From Kiritimatiellia bacterium (GTDB taxonomy: Bacteria > Verrucomicrobiota > Kiritimatiellia > RFP12 > UBA1067): a stretch of DNA of 59,129 nt. The stretch is taken from positions 1-59,129 of the forward strand of contig JAFRDO010000048.1 of the NCBI GenBank assembly GCA_017403825.1. The letters run 5' to 3'. A program made the position numbers and the translations under genes. Positions within the stretch are counted from its first letter, which is position 1. Each line of letters opens with the position of its first letter. The notes beneath the pieces are model-generated. The model ran no database searches and had not been told where the DNA came from. It saw nothing but the letters and a program-made list of their open reading frames with translations. This document shows positions 17,687-26,159 of the stretch, piece after piece.

Positions 17687-17720
17687 CCATTAACGTTACA
17701 TTTGAGAAAGGAGATTCCGC

Positions 17721-18947
17721 ATGACGGGCATGACAGCGGCAGCCCTGGCAGCAACGTTGCCGATTCTCGGCTGGTGGGGCATTCCGGAAGACAAAGCGAC
17801 AGTCGAGCGCTACCGTGAAGCGCAACAGGCAGGCTTCACCGTTCTCATGCAAGGCGCATCAAGCGTAGAAAAGACTTATGAGCTCCTTGAAAGAGCCCAA
17901 AGCGCTGGCATCAAGCTGTCTGTGTTTTTCCCGGAAATCGGGCGGGACAACATGGAAGATGCGGTGGCAAAGCTAAAGAACCATCCTGCGCTTTTCATGT
18001 GGCATGTGAAGGACGAGCCAAAGTACAAGGACTTTGAATGGGTTGCCAAGACGATTCGCCGCATCGACGCCGTTGACGGGCGTCATGTCTGCTACGTGAA
18101 CCATATTGCAGACGCCAGCGAGTCCATGGGTGTTCCGGACTATGATGCCTATATGGAGCGCATGTTGCGCGAATTCAAGCCACGGCTCATCAGCGCCGAT
18201 TTCTATCCGTGCCGACTGGCCGACGTGACAAGGGCCGTGCCGTATCGAGACATCAGCAACGAAGTCTACGTGTGCCCCACCTGGTACCGTCAGCTGGAGT
18301 ACCTTTCCGGGCTTGCGCGGCGGGAGCATTTGCCGTTGGCTCTTTTCGCATGCGATGTCGCACACAATGTCATCGATTACGTGTATCCGGTTCCGACAGT
18401 TGCGACGCTGCGGCTCCAGATGTACTCCAACCTCGCCTACGGTGCGCGGATGCTCCAGTACTTCACCTATTGGAATCCGTCCTCAATGACGCCGCTGAAG
18501 TTTCACGAGTCGATCATTCGTGAAGACGGTACGCGCAGCCCGGTCTACGATCGCGTCCGGCAAGTCAACCGCGAGCTTCAGGCGCGGGCTCCCGTTTTCA
18601 TGAATTCGGAACTTGTTTCCGTCGAGCATACAGGCGCCGAGATTCCTGTCGGGACGCGTCGATTGGCCAAGCTGCCGCTCTACGTAAAGTCGTTGACTAC
18701 GCCTGACGGAGGTGCCGTTGTAGCGCAATTTTCAGGATCGAAGTTTGACGCGCTTGTCGTCGTCAACCGGAGTCCGGTTAGGGAAATGCAGCTGAACATC
18801 GCCCTTGATTCGTCTGTAGTTAGGATTCTCGAAGACGGGTCTTCTGTTTCGGCGGCGGCGTATGGAGACTCCTATTCGGTCTCGCCGGGCGCAGCCGAGA
18901 TTTTTGTCATGCGGCATAAGTCAGGAATTGCAAGTAACTCCAAGTAA
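17721..18947 (+). CDS. Secreted TIM-barrel glycoside hydrolase-like protein
   Basis: 408 residues, with an AAAGGAG Shine-Dalgarno. A short hydrophobic N-terminus leads to LGWWGIPEDKATVERYREAQQAGFTVLM, KNHPALFMWHVKDEPKYKDFEW and ISADFYPC. The pattern of GI..., HVKDEP and a C-terminal beta-sandwich resembles GH42-related TIM-barrel enzymes. The likely acid/base Glu lies in KDEP. A small beta domain (about 310-400) ends the protein. Precise family and substrate unknown. Confidence 0.7.
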   Translation: MTGMTAAALAATLPILGWWGIPEDKATVERYREAQQAGFTVLMQGASSVEKTYELLERAQSAGIKLSVFFPEIGRDNMEDAVAKLKNHPALFMWHVKDEPKYKDFEWVAKTIRRIDAVDGRHVCYVNHIADASESMGVPDYDAYMERMLREFKPRLISADFYPCRLADVTRAVPYRDISNEVYVCPTWYRQLEYLSGLARREHLPLALFACDVAHNVIDYVYPVPTVATLRLQMYSNLAYGARMLQYFTYWNPSSMTPLKFHESIIREDGTRSPVYDRVRQVNRELQARAPVFMNSELVSVEHTGAEIPVGTRRLAKLPLYVKSLTTPDGGAVVAQFSGSKFDALVVVNRSPVREMQLNIALDSSVVRILEDGSSVSAAAYGDSYSVSPGAAEIFVMRHKSGIASNSK

Positions 18948-18973
18948 AATCTACAAAAGAAAGGATGACTCGA

Positions 18974-20362
18974 ATGCATAGGTCTCTACTCTGCAAGAAA
19001 ATGGTTCTTTCGGTTTTCGCCATGTCCTTCGTTTTGACTGCCGCGGCAGAGTTTTCCGCCGGGTTCGCCCGTGCCGAAATCAATCCGCCGATGGGGTCGA
19101 ATATCCCAGGCTATTTCGAGGACCGCCGGGCGGACGGCGTGTTGGACGACTTAGAGGCCAATGCCGTAGCGCTCTCGGACGGCACGAACGCCGCCGTGCT
19201 CGTGTCGTTCGACCTGGTTGAGATCAAGGGCCTTTCTACCGCATGGCGCCGTCGCGCAGCCGCTGCGACCGGTCTGCCGCCGGAAGCTTTCTATTTCGCC
19301 TGTACGCATACGCACACGGGCGGGAACGTCGGCCGGGCGTCGGATTCCTACGAGATAAGCTTCGACAGCGACCCTGAATACGACAAGGCGCTGGAAGGCA
19401 AGGTCGTGGATGTCTGCCGAGCGGCGTTGGCCGACATGAAGCCTGCGCAACTGTTGCTGGGGCGGACTTCTTGTCCGGGCGTGTCTTTTATCCGTCGCTA
19501 TCGCATGAAGGACGGAAGCGTCACTACGAATCCCGGCGTAGGCAATCCGAACATCGTCGAGCCAGTCGGGCAGCCCGACGACGAGGTTCAGGTTGTGCGG
19601 CTGGTGCGCACGGATGCGCCCGAGATACTGCTGGTCAATTTCCAGACGCACCCCGACGTCATAAGCGGCACCCGCATTTCCGCCGATTGGCCTGGCTTTA
19701 CGCGCCGTACGCTGGAACGGGCTCTTGGCGACGGAACGAAATGCATCTTTTTCAACGGCGCGCAGGGCGACAGCAACCATGTCAACGTGCGTCCGGACCC
19801 GGGCCGCGAAACCAACAAGCGCTACGAACATGCGCGGCAGATGGGGCGCATGGTGGCCGGCGCCGTCTTGGGCGTCTACGGCTTTTGCGTGCCGACGCCT
19901 GCGGGTAGGATACGTTGCGCCGTAAAGGACGTTTCCATGCCGATTAGGAAACGTTCCGCCGAAGATCTTCCGGCGGCTCGGGCAGACTGGGCGCTTTACT
20001 GCGCTGGACGTGCTAAGGAAATCAAGGGGCGCCGTTTCCGGCTTGTGGAGGCGGCGCGGATAGTGCGGCTCGAAAAGGAACCTGACGAGATCCCGTTTCC
20101 CGTGTCGGCGATAGCCGTGGGCGATGCGCTTTGCTTCACGGGCCTGCCATGCGAACCGTTCACCGAGCTGGGGCGTGCGGTGAAGAAGGCGTCGCCTTTC
20201 CGCATGACGTTCTACACGTGCTTGACGAACGGTTCGTACGGCTATCTGCCAACGGCCGAAGGGTGTGGCGGCGAATCGTACGAGTCCACCTCTACGATAT
20301 TCGATCCTGCGGCGGCCGGGCGAGTCGTGCAGGCTCAGATAGGCATTCTTCGCGCATTGTAG
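18974..20362 (+). CDS. Neutral/alkaline ceramidase-like secreted hydrolase
   Basis: 462 residues from ATG 18974, preferred over ATG 18965 because GAAAGGA sits 8 nt upstream and overlaps 18965. A signal peptide is followed by EFSAGFARAEINPPMG, the N-terminal motif of neutral ceramidases. HTHTGGN and FQTHPDVI hold putative Zn ligands, and FNGAQGDSNHVN is the family's GxxGD-type block. Ceramidases cleave the N-acyl link of ceramide, but many bacterial homologues in PVC genomes are uncharacterised and may act on other amides. Last gene of the operon; convergent with the response regulator. Confidence 0.82.
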   Translation: MHRSLLCKKMVLSVFAMSFVLTAAAEFSAGFARAEINPPMGSNIPGYFEDRRADGVLDDLEANAVALSDGTNAAVLVSFDLVEIKGLSTAWRRRAAAATGLPPEAFYFACTHTHTGGNVGRASDSYEISFDSDPEYDKALEGKVVDVCRAALADMKPAQLLLGRTSCPGVSFIRRYRMKDGSVTTNPGVGNPNIVEPVGQPDDEVQVVRLVRTDAPEILLVNFQTHPDVISGTRISADWPGFTRRTLERALGDGTKCIFFNGAQGDSNHVNVRPDPGRETNKRYEHARQMGRMVAGAVLGVYGFCVPTPAGRIRCAVKDVSMPIRKRSAEDLPAARADWALYCAGRAKEIKGRRFRLVEAARIVRLEKEPDEIPFPVSAIAVGDALCFTGLPCEPFTELGRAVKKASPFRMTFYTCLTNGSYGYLPTAEGCGGESYESTSTIFDPAAAGRVVQAQIGILRAL

Positions 20363-20399
20363 AAGCTGGAACGCTCGTCCGGTAGAGACTGGGGCGGGT

Positions 20400-21020
20400 T
20401 CAGAACTTCAGCAGCTGGCGGTGCATGGCGATGCCAACGGCCTCGGCGCGGGACGAGACGCCGAGCTTGGTGAATATCGTCTGCAGATGTTTCTTGACTC
20501 CAGTAAGCGAGATGTCGAACTGCCGGGCGATGTCCTGGTTTGAGAACCCTCGCCTGACCATGTCCAGTATCTCCAGCTGGCGTGCGGTCAGCTTTGCGGA
20601 CGAGAACACCTCCTGCAGGTTCTTTTCGATGCCGTCCGGAATGATCCGTCTGCCGGCCGCGACGGTGCGCACGGCGTCCAGTATGCTTTCCGCCGCCGCG
20701 TCTTTCGTAAGCACGCCGAGCGCGCCGTGCCGGATTGCGTACGCGCATTCCGCGGAAGTGCCGTAAGACGTCAGTATGAGGATGCGCGTTTCCGGATGTT
20801 CCGCGAGTATGCGCTTGGTGGCCTCTGCGCCGGAAAGCGTCGGCATCATGAGGTCCATGATGACGACATCGGGGTGTGTCTCGGCGACGAGCTTCAAGGC
20901 AGCTTCGCCGTTTCTCGCCTCTCCCACGACGGTCATTCCGGGGTCGCTTCCGATGAGCGTGGCGAGTCCCATGCGCATGACGGAATGGTCGTCGGCGAGC
21001 AGTATCCTGATAGGCTTCAA
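20400..21020 (-). CDS. NarL/LuxR-type response regulator
   Basis: 206 residues. Receiver domain with D10-D11, phospho-acceptor D56 (VIMDLMMP), T84 and K106. C-terminal LuxR helix-turn-helix (about 144-198, LTARQLEILDMVRRGFSNQDIA..GVKKHLQTIFTKLG). Its start overlaps the kinase stop by 4 nt, so the pair is translationally coupled. Likely target is the divergent operon that starts at 23235. Confidence 0.95.
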   Translation of the reverse strand: MKPIRILLADDHSVMRMGLATLIGSDPGMTVVGEARNGEAALKLVAETHPDVVIMDLMMPTLSGAEATKRILAEHPETRILILTSYGTSAECAYAIRHGALGVLTKDAAAESILDAVRTVAAGRRIIPDGIEKNLQEVFSSAKLTARQLEILDMVRRGFSNQDIARQFDISLTGVKKHLQTIFTKLGVSSRAEAVGIAMHRQLLKF

Positions 21021-23098
21021 GGCGTCACTCCCTTTGCGTTGAGCGTGACGACCGCGTAAGTTCCCTTGCCCGGCGAGGAGTCTATCTGGAAGTCGCCTCC
21101 TATGCGCTGCACGCGGTCGCGTATGCCGTCAAGGCCGAAGTGTCCCTCGCGCGGTCCGGGAGATGCGGCGGGGTCGAATCCGGTTCCGTTGTCGCGCACG
21201 GAGAACCTGAGCGTGTCGCCGTCGATGCTGCCTGCGACATGGATGCGCGTGGCCCGTCCGTGCCGGACGGCGTTCGAGACGAGTTCGCGGACGATGCAGA
21301 GGATTGCGTGTGCTGTCGAGTCGGTCATGCGTGCGCGCGGCACGCTGAACCGCACGGCGATCTCGGCGGCGGCGTTAAGTTGATCGAGCGTCACGCGGAT
21401 CGCCTCTGAGAAGTCGCGTTTCTCCAGCATGTCGCTGCGGAGGTCGAAGAGACAATGCTTGAGTTCCGTGCGGCACGAGTTCAGGATGCGCTCGGTCGTC
21501 TGCAGCTGCTTGCCGGCGGCGGCGTCCCCGGAGTCTACGGCTCGCCGTGCTGTGCCCACAAGGCATGCGACTGCCGCCAGGTTCTGCGATAGGGCGTCAT
21601 GCAGCTCGACGGCGAGCCGCGTGCGCTCTCCGACCTTGAGCTGCGAGACGGTGCGGGCGATCTGCTCCTTGATCAGCTCCCGGCTCCTGCGGTTGACGAG
21701 GCCGTTGAGCACGCGGTTCCAGGCGATCACGCCGAGCAGAAACGCCAGCAGGATCACGACGGCGGCGGAGAGCCGCCCGACGGTCAGCAAAGGCGGTCCG
21801 CCGACGATGCGCACGTCGTCTGGCGAACGCATGACGAGAGCCATTCCCTTGACTTGGGGAACGACGACATTCGGCCGCCAGCTGTCCGTCTCCACTATGC
21901 AGATGCCCGAGACTTCGGCCGTGCAGCCCTCCTTGAGACGTTCGGCGGCAGCGGGGCAGGCGCTGATGTCGATTGGCATCGTGAAGTTCCCGTCGCGCAG
22001 GTCGATGCGCCCGTCGACGGACGGCAGGCCGGCGACCGTGCCCGATATGCGGATGGCGCGCCCGTGCTGCGACACGTCGAAGCGTCTCCGCGAGCCGTCG
22101 GAAAGAAGGCTTGCAATGTTTGTTTGGGCTGGGTCTTCGCGGACGGCGGGAGCCTTTTGGGAGCTTACCACTCGTGCATCAATCAGGTTGACGTGGAATA
22201 GGTCGGTGTCGGGGAATCCGATGACGCAGACGTGTGTGCCAACCGTTGGCGGATTGCGGTGCCGCACGAGCGAAATGGTCACGTCGCGTCCGTCATCTGT
22301 CCTGAGGAGAAAAGTGTCCCCGTGCCAGACTGCCGTGACAATGCCGGTCACACTCCGCAGGTCTGTTGCGACGATGACTGCAGGATCCATGTGGGAAACG
22401 TCTTCAAGGGGCGGCACGTTGCAGGTTTCATCGTCCGCACTGCGCAGGGTTTCTATTTTTGCCGCGCCTGGGATGTAGACGGTGTTGCCGCTGAAGAGGC
22501 GGCGACCGCCTTGATGGAGCATGAACGTTCCGGTGACGCGCACTTCTGCGCCAAGGAGATGGTCAAGATCGTCTGTCGTCAAGTCCGCCGCCGGGATGGA
22601 GGCGTGAAGCGTGACGCTTCCGCGCCGGAGTACGAGGTGGTGGAATCGCGGGTCGATTTCGTCGTGGAAGGCGTTGATTACGATGCCGCACGTTCGAATC
22701 GTCCTGTAGGTCAGTTTGCTGCGGTCTGTGGAATTGAAGTCGCGCAGGTCCACATCTAACGGCGGCGGCGGCTCGGCGCGGCCTAAGAGGACGAAGTCGT
22801 CGACTTCAGCGGTGCGGTTGCCGACGAAGTTCGGCACGCTGTGTCCGCGCACTTCAAGCATGTCGCCTGGCGAAACGCGTCGTCCGTCGGAAAGCTTCAG
22901 CCAGACGGCGCCAGACTCGTCCTTAAGAATAAAGCTGTCTATCGCAATCCATGACGTGACTGTGCCGCGCAGGACGAACCGATAGTCGTTCGTCTCGGCG
23001 GGCCGTTCGGCGTACGCGCGGGTCTCCGCCGCCGTGCGCAGTACGGGGCAGTCCGCCGCGCCGCAGGCCGCAGCCGCAAGAAGCAGAAGGATGCACAC
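21017..23098 (-). CDS. HisKA_3 sensor histidine kinase with large extracytoplasmic sensor
   Basis: 693 residues from a GTG (23098-23096). Signal peptide, then a sensor region of about 410 residues containing repeated OB-like beta modules (RFVLRGTVTSW, VRGHSVPNF, EVRVTGTFML, SVTGIVTAVW), one transmembrane helix (about 437-463), and a NarX-type kinase core. The phospho-acceptor is H500 (ELHDALSQNLAAV). The ATPase domain shows SNAVRHG, VRDNGTGFDP and GHFGLDGIRDRV. It probably senses a periplasmic signal. The mRNA seems leaderless: TATAAT at 23113-23108 is 9 nt before the GTG. Confidence 0.9.
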   Translation of the reverse strand: MCILLLLAAAACGAADCPVLRTAAETRAYAERPAETNDYRFVLRGTVTSWIAIDSFILKDESGAVWLKLSDGRRVSPGDMLEVRGHSVPNFVGNRTAEVDDFVLLGRAEPPPPLDVDLRDFNSTDRSKLTYRTIRTCGIVINAFHDEIDPRFHHLVLRRGSVTLHASIPAADLTTDDLDHLLGAEVRVTGTFMLHQGGRRLFSGNTVYIPGAAKIETLRSADDETCNVPPLEDVSHMDPAVIVATDLRSVTGIVTAVWHGDTFLLRTDDGRDVTISLVRHRNPPTVGTHVCVIGFPDTDLFHVNLIDARVVSSQKAPAVREDPAQTNIASLLSDGSRRRFDVSQHGRAIRISGTVAGLPSVDGRIDLRDGNFTMPIDISACPAAAERLKEGCTAEVSGICIVETDSWRPNVVVPQVKGMALVMRSPDDVRIVGGPPLLTVGRLSAAVVILLAFLLGVIAWNRVLNGLVNRRSRELIKEQIARTVSQLKVGERTRLAVELHDALSQNLAAVACLVGTARRAVDSGDAAAGKQLQTTERILNSCRTELKHCLFDLRSDMLEKRDFSEAIRVTLDQLNAAAEIAVRFSVPRARMTDSTAHAILCIVRELVSNAVRHGRATRIHVAGSIDGDTLRFSVRDNGTGFDPAASPGPREGHFGLDGIRDRVQRIGGDFQIDSSPGKGTYAVVTLNAKGVTP

Positions 23099-23107
23099 TG
23101 TGCTCGT

Positions 23108-23113
23108 ATTATA
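23108..23113 (-). promoter_or_regulatory. -10 box for the two-component operon
   Basis: The minus strand reads TGGTATAAT with TATAAT at 23113-23108, 9 nt before the GTG and without a Shine-Dalgarno. Confidence 0.55.
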
Positions 23114-23163
23114 CCATTTGCCGCGCGGAAATGCGGTTGCGGCATACTATACTTTGGTGTATC

Positions 23164-23192
23164 TTCACGAAGAAGGTGCTCTCAAGTATAAT
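23164..23192 (+). promoter_or_regulatory. Promoter for the 23235-36607 operon
   Basis: TTCACG (23164-23169), a 17-nt spacer and TATAAT (23187-23192). It lies back to back with the kinase promoter in a 136-nt divergent region, so the response regulator could act on both. Confidence 0.5.
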
Positions 23193-23234
23193 ATAAGCGT
23201 AAATTTTCGCAAACGACAGACGAATGGAGCTGGA

Positions 23235-23603
23235 ATGAAGAATGAAACAAGGTCCGTGGCGTCGCGAATGCGTCTTGCACTCGCATGCGCTGCGGCGGTT
23301 GGCGTCGGTCTGGCCGCATGGACGTGGGCGGACGGCGGTGCTTCGCAAACGGAAGTCTACGATGCCCTTGCTGGAACGCCGGGAACGGCCGGTTTCTGGG
23401 ATAAGAGCGGCTACTCCGGGTCGCTGAACTCCATCGGCACGTGCGATTGCGCGACGGTCGTCGTTGGCTCTGGGGCTGAATCCGGCGCGCATGCCGTGAC
23501 TGGCGAAAAAGGCTTCGAGCCGTTCGGCAGGTTCGCGCTTGAATCGCCAGCGCGAGGCCTGGACTCGCGCGCGCCGCGCGGAGTCATAATCCAGATATAC
23601 TGA
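23235..23603 (+). CDS. Small secreted protein with C-terminal RGVIIQIY motif
   Basis: 122 residues from ATG 23235. N-terminal basic segment and signal peptide (LALACAAAVGVGLAAWTWA), then a low-complexity Gly/Ser/Ala region with CDC and a C-terminal tail like that of the protein at 14855. It is the first gene of the operon, followed by SUMF1-like genes, repeating the layout of the operon at 14855. No known family. Confidence 0.7.
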   Translation: MKNETRSVASRMRLALACAAAVGVGLAAWTWADGGASQTEVYDALAGTPGTAGFWDKSGYSGSLNSIGTCDCATVVVGSGAESGAHAVTGEKGFEPFGRFALESPARGLDSRAPRGVIIQIY

Positions 23604-23635
23604 CAGCAACCGCTTATTCGAAAGGAAAGAACACC

Positions 23636-24922
23636 ATGAACATGTCAAAGATCCTGCTGCCGCTCGCCGCCGTATGCGTGCAGACGGCCTGGTCTGCCCC
23701 CGTCGTCACTGGCGTGACCTTCGAGCAGCACCCTCACAACCGCATCGTCACCGTTACGTACCGTATCGACGAGCCGGCCATCGTCACGGTCGACATACAG
23801 ACGAACAGGGGCGACGGCGTGTTCGCCTCGATAGGCGCGGCTAACCTGGGCGGATTCGTCGGCGAGGTGAACAAGCTTGTCACGAACGTGAACGAGAACG
23901 TCACCCTGACCTGGCGCCCGGACCTCTGCTGGAACCAGGGCTCGCGCATTACGGGTGACAACGTCAAGGCCGTCGTCACAGCCTGGGCGACGAACGCGCC
24001 GCCGGACTATATGGTGATCAACCTCATTGACCGCGACGAGGTTCGGTACTACGTCGATGCGGATGCACTGCCGTATCCCGTCACTGATGACAGGTACAAG
24101 ACCGACTATCTTGTGATGCGCCGTATCCATGCCGCCGGCATTCCGTGGCGCATGGGATCGACTGCTGCAGAGCATTACAACAGGCAGGCCGATGAGAATC
24201 CGCATGTCGTCACGCTGACGGAGGATTATTATATAGGAATCTTCGAGTTCACCATCGGCCAGTGGCTTCAATGCGGCGTGACGTCGACAACGGGCGAAAA
24301 CTCCGCCGGCATCGGTGGAGCGGCTTGGGGAAATGCGCTGAAGCCCGCGACACAGGCGGACTACAAATGCCTGCGCGGCGCCACCGACGGCAGTTTCGGC
24401 TGGCCCGACACGGGGCATCAGGTCAAGTCGGGTTCGGCAATCGCCGATATGCGCAGCAAGCTGGGAATCGAGGTCGATCTCCCGACTGAGGCGCAATGGG
24501 AGTATGCCTGTCGCGCTGGAACAACCACGCCTGTTTACAGCCGCCAATTTGACGAGACATTTATTGCCTCAACCGCCGCTTACAAAGGGAACACCATCGG
24601 ATGGGACAGCCATGACGTTGGATCGTTTGCGCCAAATCCGTGGGGCCTCTACGATATGTACGGCAGTCAGATGGAGCAGTGCCTGGATGCCTACGACGCA
24701 AGCGTGAATCTTGGCGACCTTCCGTCGATCGATCCCGTAGGCGTACCCAAGACCGGGACATCCGACACGACGTCGATGCGCGTCCTTCGCGGCAATGCAT
24801 GGAATGATGTTTGGTACAAACAGACCTCCACATTCCGGTGGCACTACAATGAGACGGTTCGCTACGTCTCAATCGGTTTCCGGCTCGTGGCGCCGTGCGT
24901 CGCTCCGTACAAGGCGAAGTAA
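23636..24922 (+). CDS. Secreted SUMF1/FGE-like domain protein 2
   Basis: 428 residues, with a GAAAGGAAAG Shine-Dalgarno. Signal peptide, beta domain (VTGVTFEQHPHNRIVTVTYR, TNAPPDYMVINLID), then the FGE-type fold (PWRMGSTAAE, EDYYIGIFEFTIGQW, VDLPTEAQWEYACRAG, NPWGLYDMYGSQMEQCLD, RVLRGNAW..IGFRLVAPC). The catalytic Cys pair is missing and the usual GNVWEW is GSQMEQ. It is a tandem paralogue of the next gene and ends APYKAK, like it. Confidence 0.87.
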   Translation: MNMSKILLPLAAVCVQTAWSAPVVTGVTFEQHPHNRIVTVTYRIDEPAIVTVDIQTNRGDGVFASIGAANLGGFVGEVNKLVTNVNENVTLTWRPDLCWNQGSRITGDNVKAVVTAWATNAPPDYMVINLIDRDEVRYYVDADALPYPVTDDRYKTDYLVMRRIHAAGIPWRMGSTAAEHYNRQADENPHVVTLTEDYYIGIFEFTIGQWLQCGVTSTTGENSAGIGGAAWGNALKPATQADYKCLRGATDGSFGWPDTGHQVKSGSAIADMRSKLGIEVDLPTEAQWEYACRAGTTTPVYSRQFDETFIASTAAYKGNTIGWDSHDVGSFAPNPWGLYDMYGSQMEQCLDAYDASVNLGDLPSIDPVGVPKTGTSDTTSMRVLRGNAWNDVWYKQTSTFRWHYNETVRYVSIGFRLVAPCVAPYKAK

Positions 24923-24937
24923 AGAAGGGAGCCCGGC

Positions 24938-26158
24938 ATGAAATCAGCTTTCCGGATTGCTGCGTCGTGCTGTTGCCTGGCCGCCGTGTCTGTGGCGGCA
25001 GGGGCGACGGTCTCCGGCGTAGGCTTTTCGCAGGATCCGCAGACTGGCAGGGCTACCATTACCTATAGCATTGACGAGCCCGCCATCATTACCGTCGATG
25101 TCCGCACGAATCGCGGCGATGGCGTGTATGCGTCCATCGGTGCGGACAAGCTGCGCCTGATCAGCGGTGAAGTGAATAAGTTCGTCACCAACGTCAACTC
25201 GTCTGTCTCGGCCTCGTGGCCGCTCAATTCGTCGATGCCGGAGCAGACCATTGGCGCGGCGCGTGTCGTTGTCTCGGCATGGTCCACAAATGCGCCGCCG
25301 GACTACATGGCGATCAACCTGATCGATACCGATGTGGTGCGCTACTATGTTTCGGCAGACGCGTTCCCCGTGCCGGTCACGAGCGACATGTACAAGACGG
25401 AATGGCTCGTGATGCGGCGCATACCGGCGACTGGCGTTCGCTGGCACATGGGATATCCCAACCAGAACGACCATGTCGTCACCCTGTCGGAGGACTATTA
25501 CATCGGCATCTATGAGTTTACAGTCGGGCAGTGGCTGCGCTGCGGTCTCGTGAAAATCTCCGATACATATGTTTTCGCCAACGAACTTCTTCCAGCATCT
25601 TCCACCAAGTATGAGTTTCTGCGCGGAACTGTTGGTGAAGGCATCAACTGGCCGGCGACGGGGCACAACGTCTTGGCCGATTCACCCATTGACGTGTTCC
25701 GGACAAAGTTCGGCATGGAAGTCGATCTTCCGACCGAAGCGCAATGGGAGTATGCCTGCCGCGCCGGGACGGGGACTGAGACCTACAACGGGTGCGCGAA
25801 TTCGGAGTCCCTTGCCGCGACAAATGGATGGTATGGCCTTAAATCATGGAATCAAATGGGTTCTGTAGGGCATTTCGCCCCGAATCCATGGGGGCTTTAC
25901 GATATGTATGGCGGAATGTTGGAGTGGTGCCTTGATTGGTATGATGCGAATGCCGATTTGGGTCAGCTTGAAACGACAGATCCAAAGGGAGTGACGTCTT
26001 CTCCGGTCGACAAACGCGTTCAGCGGAGCAGCGGATGGAATGACGTCTATACGCGTCTGTATTCGAATTTCCGTGCCAACTTGGCTCCTGGAACTGCATA
26101 CGCCACGTGCGGCTTCCGTCTTGTCGCGCCGTGCCGTGCACCATTGAAGGCGAAATAG
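24938..26158 (+). CDS. Secreted SUMF1/FGE-like domain protein 3
   Basis: 406 residues, with AAGGGAG upstream. Same architecture as its neighbour: signal peptide, beta domain with SIDEPAIITVDVRTNRGDGVY, then FGE-type fold (RWHMGYPNQNDHVVTLSEDYYIG, VDLPTEAQWEYACRAG, NPWGLYDMYGGMLEWCLDW, GFRLVAPCRAPLKAK). Catalytic cysteines again absent. Tandem duplication with divergence suggests the pair recognise related but distinct targets. Confidence 0.87.
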   Translation: MKSAFRIAASCCCLAAVSVAAGATVSGVGFSQDPQTGRATITYSIDEPAIITVDVRTNRGDGVYASIGADKLRLISGEVNKFVTNVNSSVSASWPLNSSMPEQTIGAARVVVSAWSTNAPPDYMAINLIDTDVVRYYVSADAFPVPVTSDMYKTEWLVMRRIPATGVRWHMGYPNQNDHVVTLSEDYYIGIYEFTVGQWLRCGLVKISDTYVFANELLPASSTKYEFLRGTVGEGINWPATGHNVLADSPIDVFRTKFGMEVDLPTEAQWEYACRAGTGTETYNGCANSESLAATNGWYGLKSWNQMGSVGHFAPNPWGLYDMYGGMLEWCLDWYDANADLGQLETTDPKGVTSSPVDKRVQRSSGWNDVYTRLYSNFRANLAPGTAYATCGFRLVAPCRAPLKAK

Positions 26159-26159
26159 C

